11,346 nucleotides of DNA from Acidobacteriota bacterium (GTDB lineage Bacteria; Acidobacteriota; Terriglobia; UBA7540): positions 1 to 11,346 of the forward strand of contig QHZM01000041.1 of NCBI GenBank assembly GCA_003224665.1, read 5' to 3'. The notes under the pieces are model-generated. The model worked only from the letters and a program-made list of their open reading frames with translations. It did not search any database and was not told the DNA's origin. The position numbers and the translations under genes are program-made. Below, piece after piece: positions 6,550-11,346 of this stretch (the stretch's first letter is position 1; each line of letters begins with the position of its first letter).

Positions 6550-7784
6550 CAACGCCTGCGGCCAGCACTCCTGGGAAGGTCGCCTCCTTGGAGGACTACT
6601 TTTCTGTGGTGGGCCCCTCTGAGGTGGGAGAGATACGTGCCTTGGCCAATCGGTTGGCAGGCAGGTCCGTCAAAATGGTCAACTCGACTGCGGTCGGCGG
6701 GGGTGTAGCAGAAATTCTGAACCGCCTCGTGCCACTCCTGTCTGACGTGGGTCTGTCCTGCGAGTGGGGGGTCATCACGGGAGGTAATGATTTCTTCGAG
6801 GTTACCAAAGCGTTTCACAATGCTCTACATGGCGCGCCCTACGACGCACCTTCGCAGGCTTTCGAGCTTTTCCTCTCCTATAGTGAACAGAACCTCCGCC
6901 ACCACTCCTTCGATGCGGATTTCGTTGTGATTCATGACCCGCAACCCGTCGCCCTCATCAAGGCGCGCAACTCTCGTCCTCCCCACTGGGTTTGGCGGTG
7001 TCACATTGACGTGTCGAACCCGAATCCCCTCGTCTGGGATTTTCTCATGCAGTTTGTACCACGGTATGACGCTGTGCTTGTCTCTTCGCCGAATTTCACG
7101 CGACCCTTGCCCATTTCACAGTATCTCTTCTTCCCTTGCATCGATCCGCTCTCGCAGAAAAACCAGGAGCTGGAGGCTGACTTCATTCGAAAGACACTGG
7201 AGCGGTTTTCGATTGACCCAAAGCGCCCCATCCTGACGCAGGTGTCCCGCTTCGATCGATTGAAAGATCCAGTTGGCGTTATCCAGGCTTACAAGCTCGC
7301 CCGCAAATACAAGGATTGTCAATTGGTACTGGCTGGCGGAGGCGCCGCAGACGACCCAGAAGGCGGACAAGTCCTTTCCGAGGCGCGGGAGGCGGCCGGT
7401 GATGATCCTGACATTCACATCTTGGAGCTGCCTCCGTGGAGCGCGCTTGAGATCAATGCTCTGCAACGGGCTTCCACAATCGTCGTTCAGAAGTCGCTCC
7501 GCGAAGGGTTCGGGCTGACGGTCACGGAAGCCCTTTGGAAGAAAAAGCCGGTCGTCGCCAGCGCCGTAGGCGGTATCCCCTTGCAGGTCATACATAAGTT
7601 GACGGGCGTATTGGCGCATTCCGTCGAAGGGACTGCCTACCAGATTCGCTTCTTACTTTCGAATCCTTCCATCGCCGAGCGGCTGGGTGAGAATGGCCAT
7701 GAGCACGTTAGAGAGAACTTCCTCATCACGAGCAACTTGAAGCGCTACCTGCTCTTGTTCCTCACCCTCAGTGGCGGTGCCTAG
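6534..7784 (+). CDS. treT: Trehalose synthase, TreT-type glycosyltransferase (GT4)
   Basis: This 416-residue cytoplasmic GT4 enzyme is of the TreT type known from Pyrococcus and Thermotoga, which makes trehalose from a nucleotide-glucose and free glucose in one step. The N-terminal nucleotide-binding-fold domain has LEDYFSVVG (19-27), VNSTAVGGGVAEIL (49-62) and VTKAFHNALHG (90-100). HDPQPVA (134-140) and WRCHIDVSNP (154-163) belong to the acceptor region. The C-terminal domain has SRFDRLKDP (238-246), LAGGGAADDPEGG (266-278) and the donor-binding EGFGLTVTEALWKKKPV (324-340). The length is normal and no gap is evident. The start is TTG 6534, with GGAGGAG (6519-6525) eight bases upstream and inside the preceding gene. 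It provides a second trehalose route in the same operon as otsAB. Confidence 0.88.
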   Translation: MASSLTTPAASTPGKVASLEDYFSVVGPSEVGEIRALANRLAGRSVKMVNSTAVGGGVAEILNRLVPLLSDVGLSCEWGVITGGNDFFEVTKAFHNALHGAPYDAPSQAFELFLSYSEQNLRHHSFDADFVVIHDPQPVALIKARNSRPPHWVWRCHIDVSNPNPLVWDFLMQFVPRYDAVLVSSPNFTRPLPISQYLFFPCIDPLSQKNQELEADFIRKTLERFSIDPKRPILTQVSRFDRLKDPVGVIQAYKLARKYKDCQLVLAGGGAADDPEGGQVLSEAREAAGDDPDIHILELPPWSALEINALQRASTIVVQKSLREGFGLTVTEALWKKKPVVASAVGGIPLQVIHKLTGVLAHSVEGTAYQIRFLLSNPSIAERLGENGHEHVRENFLITSNLKRYLLLFLTLSGGA

Positions 7785-7824
7785 GGGCAATGCTCGGTTT
7801 TCTTCTCAGAGAATCATGAGCCCT

Positions 7825-7862
7825 CTGCAAACCTGCATTCGAGAGTTCAAATCCCGCTAGGC
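7825..7862 (+). pseudogene. Degenerate tRNA 3'-half-like sequence
   Basis: CTGCAAACCT, a short gap and then GTTCAAATCCCGC resemble an anticodon loop followed by a T arm. Only three of five T-stem pairs form and there is no CCA end. The sequence is similar in order and wording to the better remnant at 8158-8207. GCCTAG (7779-7784, overlapping the treT stop) could pair with CTAGGC (7857-7862), but a full cloverleaf does not form. Confidence 0.3.
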
Positions 7863-8010
7863 CTTCAGTCTGTTCGTCCGGCTAGAAATCCGGATATTCG
7901 CTTGCCCTCTCTCACTTTCATGAAAATGTCAAATAAGTTGGACCGTGGCGGCAACCGGCGTCGAACTCGCGTTTGCTTTTCAACGCCGATTAGGAAAACG
8001 TGCGAACAAC

Positions 8011-8052
8011 TTGGACGTCGAACGGTGAAGGATTTCGTTTGTAGACGTCCAA
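8011..8052. repeat. 9-bp perfect inverted repeat
   Basis: TTGGACGTC (8011-8019) and GACGTCCAA (8044-8052) are perfect complements separated by 24 bases, within the interval between the two tRNA-like remnants. It could be a protein-binding dyad or a relic of an element end. There is no T-run to suggest a terminator. Confidence 0.4.
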
Positions 8053-8157
8053 AAGCCTCCATTCAAATTTGGGAACAATGGGGCCTAAATAGGAGGTAGA
8101 ATCGGGTAGGAGCGCGGGCGTAAACGCAAGACGAGCCAACGGGATAGCGAAATTAAA

Positions 8158-8207
8158 AAAGTCTGCAAGACCTTCATGTGTGGATTCGAATCCCACCCTC
8201 TCCGCCA
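8158..8207 (+). pseudogene. 3' half of a tRNA gene (attachment-site-like remnant)
   Basis: From the anticodon arm to CCA the bases fit a tRNA. The anticodon loop is CTGCAAG (8163-8169) with four of five stem pairs. The T loop is TTCGAAT (8185-8191) with four of five stem pairs (GTGGA / CCCAC). These are followed by acceptor strand CCTCTCC, discriminator G (8204) and an encoded CCA (8205-8207). The loop would read GCA (cysteine), but the G discriminator and acceptor strand are more like serine tRNAs. The 5' half is missing: no GGAGAGG strand or D arm lies upstream. Such 3' fragments are typical of sites left by integrase-driven elements. Confidence 0.5.
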
Positions 8208-8221
8208 GCGCTTTTATTTTC

Positions 8222-8250
8222 TTGACTCGACGGGCGTTCGTACCGATCAT
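8222..8250 (+). promoter_or_regulatory. Candidate promoter of the respiratory operon
   Basis: TTGACT (8222-8227) and GATCAT (8245-8250) are spaced by exactly 17 bases, with five and four matches to the sigma-70 consensus respectively. This would leave a leader of about 230 bases before the Rieske gene. It is a sequence match only; other promoters nearer the gene cannot be excluded. Confidence 0.3.
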
Positions 8251-8484
8251 GGTGTCTCTTGCTTGACGCCGGCACCGGGCAGAACAGACGCGCCGTCATG
8301 CCAAGACCCCGTAACGGACGCGAACAGAGCAACCAGCTCAACCCCCTCAGGGAAGTCAGCCCCCTCTGGAATTCTTATCCTGCCGTTTGCCCGGAGGAGA
8401 CGCTCAAATCCAGTTGTGGGCGCTATCCTCCTGCGGCAAGCATCGTATTGTCGTGGGGATGTTTGCTCTCGTGTGAGGTTCGAT

Positions 8485-8967
8485 ATGTGCCCTAAGGACT
8501 CGGCCGCGCAGGTGCCTCGGGAAGTTGCGCAGTCGCCGGTGCGACGTCGCTTCGCCGAGTTTCTTCTGGGAGGCGGCTTGCTGGCCTCCGCGATTTCGTT
8601 CTTATATCCGATCCTTCGCTATCTCGTCCCACCCGCCCAACCCGATCTGGGAACGGACAGTGTGGTGGCCGGCCGAGTGGGCGATCTGAGGCGCAACTCC
8701 GGCAAGGTCTTTCGCTTCGGCAACCGTCCGGGAATTCTGGTCCTGACCGAGAACGGGGACTACAAGGCGATGTCGGGAGTCTGCACGCACTTGAATTGCA
8801 CGGTCCAATACCGCCCCGACCTGCGCCAGGTCTGGTGCGCCTGCCACAATGGCTTCTATGACCTGAATGGCCGAAATGTCGCAGGACCGCCCCCGCGTCC
8901 GCTGGAGCTCTACGAAGTGCACGTGCGAGGCGAAGAAATCGTCGTGGACCGACGTCGCGGGGCCTGA
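8485..8967 (+). CDS. Rieske [2Fe-2S] protein of a quinol-oxidising bc-type complex
   Basis: This 160-residue membrane-anchored iron-sulfur protein passes electrons from quinol to a c-type cytochrome on the outer face of the membrane. The N-terminus carries an arginine-rich, Tat-like motif (RRRFAEFL) before a hydrophobic anchor (about 25-50). The cluster boxes are CTHLNC (C100, H102, C105) and CACH (C118, C120, H121): C100, H102, C118 and H121 are the expected ligands, and C105 with C120 the disulfide. The length is normal. ATG 8485 was chosen because GAGG (8475-8478) lies six bases upstream; the frame is open further upstream only through the tRNA remnant. The cytochrome b gene follows within eight bases. 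Confidence 0.9.
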   Translation: MCPKDSAAQVPREVAQSPVRRRFAEFLLGGGLLASAISFLYPILRYLVPPAQPDLGTDSVVAGRVGDLRRNSGKVFRFGNRPGILVLTENGDYKAMSGVCTHLNCTVQYRPDLRQVWCACHNGFYDLNGRNVAGPPPRPLELYEVHVRGEEIVVDRRRGA

Positions 8968-8974
8968 GGTGGGT

Positions 8975-9745
8975 GTGCTGGCACGGGTGCGTGATTGGCT
9001 CGACGAGCGGTTCGGCTGGGACGAACTGATCGCACCGCTGCGCAAGAAAACCGTTCCGGTGCACCGTTATTCCCACTGGTATTTCCTCGGCGGGATCACC
9101 CTTTTCCTTTTCCTGATCCAGGTGGGCACAGGGATCCTGCTGCTGCTCTACTACCGGCCGAGCGCGAACGAAGCATTTGAGAGTGTTCAGTACATCATGA
9201 CGCGGGTCGAGTTTGGCTGGCTGGTGCGTTCGATCCACTCGTGGGCCGGAAACCTGATGATCCTCACCGCCTTCGCGCACATGTTCAGCGTCTTATTTCT
9301 GCGCGCCTATCGCAAGCCGCGTGAGCTGACCTGGGTCAGCGGAATGTTGCTGCTGTTCTTAGCGCTGGGTTTCGGCTTCAGCGGTTACCTGCTGCCCTGG
9401 AACACGCTGGCCTTCTTTGCCATCAAGGTGGGCACCGAGGTGGCGGGGCAAGTGCCCCTGATCGGCAAGTGGCTCGTGGTCTTTCTACGCGGGGGCGAAG
9501 AAGTCACCGGGGCGACGCTGACGCGCTTCTTCGGATTCCACGTCGCACTGCTTCCCGGCATCACCACGCTGCTCATAGCATTGCATCTCGCGCTCGTCCA
9601 GCGCTTTGGAATCAGTGTCCCGCGGTCCCTCGAAGCGCAGTGGCTTCGCCCCAGCGCCCGCAGGCATCAGGCCGGAATGGTATTTCCTTTTCATGTTCCA
9701 AACGCTGAAGGTGCTCCCCGCAAAGGTCTGGTTCATCGATGGTGA
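8975..9745 (+). CDS. Cytochrome b6-type subunit, N-terminal part; gene interrupted
   Basis: This di-haem membrane subunit holds the quinone sites of the bc complex. Counting from GTG 8975 (GAGG five bases upstream), the four haem-ligand histidines are H88, H102, H189 and H204. The 14- and 15-residue spacings are those of cytochrome b6, mitochondrial cytochrome b having 14 in both. KPRELTWVSG and GYLLPWN are family signatures. Authentic sequence runs to about QRFGISVPRSLEAQ (near base 9640); the remaining residues to the stop at 9743-9745 are out of frame. The continuing C-terminal part lies one frame over, and about 45-60 residues including a membrane helix are absent between the two. The product would end in an unrelated tail of roughly 30 residues. 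This is a damaged gene or a sequence error. Confidence 0.85.
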   Translation: MLARVRDWLDERFGWDELIAPLRKKTVPVHRYSHWYFLGGITLFLFLIQVGTGILLLLYYRPSANEAFESVQYIMTRVEFGWLVRSIHSWAGNLMILTAFAHMFSVLFLRAYRKPRELTWVSGMLLLFLALGFGFSGYLLPWNTLAFFAIKVGTEVAGQVPLIGKWLVVFLRGGEEVTGATLTRFFGFHVALLPGITTLLIALHLALVQRFGISVPRSLEAQWLRPSARRHQAGMVFPFHVPNAEGAPRKGLVHRW

Positions 9746-9911
9746 AGTGCTTGGGGTATTGGCATTCGGCGCGGGCGGGCTGCTCTTGCTGCTTCTGCCA
9801 TTTTTCGATCGGAACGGACAAGGGCGCGCGAGACAATGGATCTTGGGCGCTGGAATTTTCGCGGTGGCCTATATCATCGCCATGACGGTCTATGGGTATG
9901 CCGCGAAATGA
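9640..9911 (+). pseudogene. Cytochrome b C-terminal (subunit IV-like) part, out of frame
   Basis: In the frame ending at the TGA 9909-9911, residues FAPAPAGIRPEWYFLFMFQ match the C-terminal domain of bc-complex cytochrome b. They include the PEWY motif of the quinol-oxidation site and are followed by two or three membrane helices. The first subunit IV helix and its preceding loop, normally ahead of this point, are missing. No good start codon with a ribosome binding site serves this fragment, although a TTG at 9606 opens the frame. It is best read as the continuation of the upstream cytochrome b rather than a separate gene. Its stop overlaps a possible ATG (ATGA, 9908-9911) of the cytochrome c frame. 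Confidence 0.8.
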
Positions 9912-9940
9912 ATGTCGGAAAACAGATTGAAAGGCTCGGG

Positions 9941-11242
9941 ATGATGAACATGGCGGAACGACCCTTCCGCGATCACGTTGTTCTTCTCCTTAGGCTTGGC
10001 CTGCCTCTGCTTTTTTTCCCTGCCGCAGCTCCAGCACAGAGCGAAAACAGTTGCCTTGACTGCCACGCCGCGCTTGACCCGCCCCTCCAGGTCAGCCCGG
10101 AATCCTTCGGGCAGGATATCCACGCGCAGAAGGGCCTGACCTGTACCAGTTGCCACGGCGGCGACCCCAGCAGCATGGATCCCACAGTCTCCATGAGTCG
10201 CGCCGCTGGGTTCCGCGGGAAGATTCGGCGCGGGGAGATTCCGGCGCTTTGCGCGAGGTGCCATTCCGACGCGGCCTACATCCGTCAGTTCAATCCCTCC
10301 CTGCGCACCGACCAGTTCAGCCAGTATCAGACCAGCATCCATGGTAAGCGGCTTGCGCGTGGTGATACGAAAGTGGCGGTCTGCGCCGATTGTCACAGAG
10401 TGCATGATATTCGCCCTGCGAGCGACGCGCGCTCGACCGTCCATCCCCTCAACCTGGCGGAGACGTGTGCGCGTTGCCACTCGAACTCTGAGCACATGAA
10501 GGGCTACTCGATCCCCACCGACCAGTTCGCGGGCTACGCCGCGAGCGTCCATCGCGAAGCCCTTATCGTCCGCGGTGATCTGAGCGCGCCCACCTGCGCG
10601 ACCTGCCACGGCAACCACGGCGCAGCACCGCCGGGGGTTGCCTCGGTCGAGTTTGTTTGCTCCACCTGTCACGTCTTCCAGGCACAACTGTTCGATTCCA
10701 GCCCGCACAAGGCCCCCTTCGAGGCCATGGGACTGCCGGCCTGCGTGACCTGCCACAGCAACCACCGCATCGAGCACCCAACCGATGCCATGATCGGTAT
10801 GGGGAGCGAATCTACCTGCGTGAAGTGCCATTCTCCTGGAGATGCGGGCTATGAGGCCGCGGAAAACATTCACGCGCGACTGGCGCAACTTGAGACCGCC
10901 ATCAACACAGCAGATCAAGTTCTCGATCGCGCCGAGCGCTCCGGCATGGAGGTCAGCCAAGCCAGGCTGGAGCAGGCGCAGGCACGCGACGCTCTGACCA
11001 AGGCCCGAGTGACCTTCCACAGCTTCCGGGTGACCCGCGTGGATGAGGACGTTAACGCCGGGCTCAAGGTCGCGGCGCTGACCTTTCAGGCAGGAGTGAA
11101 GGCTCTGGCTGAACGCGATTATCGGCGCAAAGGGCTGGCCATTTCGCTGGTGACCATTCTGGTGGTCCTGATGGGGCTGCGCCTGTACGTCCGCTGGCTT
11201 GAGTCAGACAGGCAGACGAGAAGTCCCTCAGTCCAGGAATGA
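9941..11242 (+). CDS. Nine-haem c-type cytochrome, membrane-anchored
   Basis: This 433-residue exported cytochrome probably accepts electrons from the Rieske/cytochrome b pair. A signal peptide (about 11-33, ending APA-QS) precedes nine CxxCH haem sites at 38, 68, 104, 148, 176, 219, 240, 268 and 293. A helical, charge-rich segment (about 305-390) and a C-terminal membrane helix (about 399-419) follow. A two-haem unit is duplicated: CARCHS / TDQF / RGD / CxxCH at 104-152 recurs at 176-223. It belongs to the broad cytochrome c3-like group. ATG 9941 has AAAGG six bases upstream; an in-frame ATG at 9908 overlaps the cytochrome b stop and is an alternative, giving 444 residues. A role in place of cytochrome c1 or f is inferred from the operon. 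Confidence 0.88.
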   Translation: MMNMAERPFRDHVVLLLRLGLPLLFFPAAAPAQSENSCLDCHAALDPPLQVSPESFGQDIHAQKGLTCTSCHGGDPSSMDPTVSMSRAAGFRGKIRRGEIPALCARCHSDAAYIRQFNPSLRTDQFSQYQTSIHGKRLARGDTKVAVCADCHRVHDIRPASDARSTVHPLNLAETCARCHSNSEHMKGYSIPTDQFAGYAASVHREALIVRGDLSAPTCATCHGNHGAAPPGVASVEFVCSTCHVFQAQLFDSSPHKAPFEAMGLPACVTCHSNHRIEHPTDAMIGMGSESTCVKCHSPGDAGYEAAENIHARLAQLETAINTADQVLDRAERSGMEVSQARLEQAQARDALTKARVTFHSFRVTRVDEDVNAGLKVAALTFQAGVKALAERDYRRKGLAISLVTILVVLMGLRLYVRWLESDRQTRSPSVQE

Positions 11243-11246
11243 TCCG

Positions 11247-11346
11247 GTGCGCCAGGACCGGTCATCGGAAAAGCCTGAGAGGGTATCCAGCATCGACCTC
11301 CGGAATGCTCAAGACGCAATTACCCCTCGGCTCAAGCGGGGACATC
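11247..11346 (+). CDS. Start of an unidentified gene (partial)
   Basis: A GTG at 11247, with AGGA (11235-11238) eight bases upstream, opens a frame that continues to the window edge. Its residues begin MRQDRSSEKPERVSSIDLRN and have ordinary soluble-protein composition. It would follow the cytochrome by four bases and so belong to the same operon. A competing frame from an ATG at 11239 overlaps the cytochrome stop and is also open, but its composition looks less protein-like. No family can be named. Confidence 0.4.
   Translation, partial: MRQDRSSEKPERVSSIDLRNAQDAITPRLKRGH

Larger units (their letters stand above)
7785..8484. other. Non-coding interval with tRNA-like remnants
   Basis: About 700 bases separate the trehalose operon from the respiratory operon. 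I see no credible gene. It holds a small hairpin (TTCTC-A-GAGAA, 7803-7813), two tRNA 3'-half-like sequences in the same orientation, a 9-bp inverted repeat (8011-8019 and 8044-8052), a repeated CGTCGAAC (7959-7966 and 8016-8023) and a possible promoter at 8222-8250. The remainder, 8251-8484, shows nothing recognisable apart from the Rieske ribosome binding site. Confidence 0.55.

Noticed and set aside
8176..8484. Extension of the Rieske frame upstream to 8176
   Set aside because: The first codons read through the tRNA remnant and the following non-coding sequence. The ATG at 8485 with a well-placed GAGG gives a normal-length Rieske protein.
8867..8974. Extension of the cytochrome b frame upstream to 8867
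   Set aside because: It lies entirely within the Rieske cluster-binding coding region in another frame. GTG 8975 has a ribosome binding site and gives haem-ligand positions close to those of cytochrome b6.
9890..11020. Open frame on the minus strand (376 codons)
   Set aside because: It runs antisense through the nine-haem cytochrome, shows no domain pattern, and arises from biased codon use in the real gene.
1..11346. CRISPR array or toxin-antitoxin pair
   Set aside because: No regularly spaced direct repeats and no pair of small overlapping genes with such motifs were found.
11239..11346. ATG frame overlapping the cytochrome stop
   Set aside because: It is open to the edge and has an ATGA overlap, but its composition is less protein-like than the GTG frame at 11247, which has AGGA at a good distance. 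Not fully excluded because only about 35 codons are visible.

Overview
The window looks like chromosomal DNA from a GC-rich, Gram-negative-type bacterium. The gene families recall Acidobacteriota or related deep soil and sediment lineages: a sensor-fused trehalose-6-phosphate synthase, a DUF5752-type protein, a TreT-type trehalose synthase, and a Rieske/cytochrome b6 operon with a multihaem cytochrome. That assignment is inference from gene content, not from a marker gene.

Layout, left to right. (1) Positions 1-62 hold the start of a leftward gene with a strong ribosome binding site. In front of it are a promoter-like -10 box and two CRP/FNR-type palindromes 22 bp apart. (2) Positions 237-1576 hold an insertion sequence with an IS1182-like transposase on the minus strand, bounded by long imperfect inverted repeats built on a CCCTCACCC / CCCTCTCCC theme. 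(3) Positions 1777-2826 encode a CPA2-type cation/proton antiporter that appears to lack about 45-50 internal residues. (4) Positions 2973-7784 form a tightly coupled four-gene trehalose operon: a membrane-anchored sensor-fused OtsA, OtsB, a DUF5752-like protein with two internal repeats, and a TreT-like synthase. (5) Positions 7785-8484 contain no gene but carry two sequences resembling the 3' halves of tRNA genes, an inverted repeat and a possible promoter. (6) Positions 8485-11242 hold a respiratory operon: Rieske protein, cytochrome b6-type protein (interrupted by a frameshift and an apparent deletion), and a nine-haem c-type cytochrome with a C-terminal membrane anchor. A further gene begins at the right edge.

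How the genes fit together. The antiporter and trehalose genes suggest a module for osmotic or desiccation stress. OtsA/OtsB make trehalose from nucleotide-glucose and glucose-6-phosphate through trehalose-6-phosphate, while TreT joins nucleotide-glucose to glucose directly. The right-hand operon is a quinol-oxidising bc-like complex in which the multihaem cytochrome probably takes the place of cytochrome c1 or f.

The oddest property is that three neighbouring membrane proteins (antiporter, OtsA sensor part, cytochrome b) each seem to have lost about 45-60 residues that should include membrane helices. This could be real gene decay or an assembly or cloning artefact.
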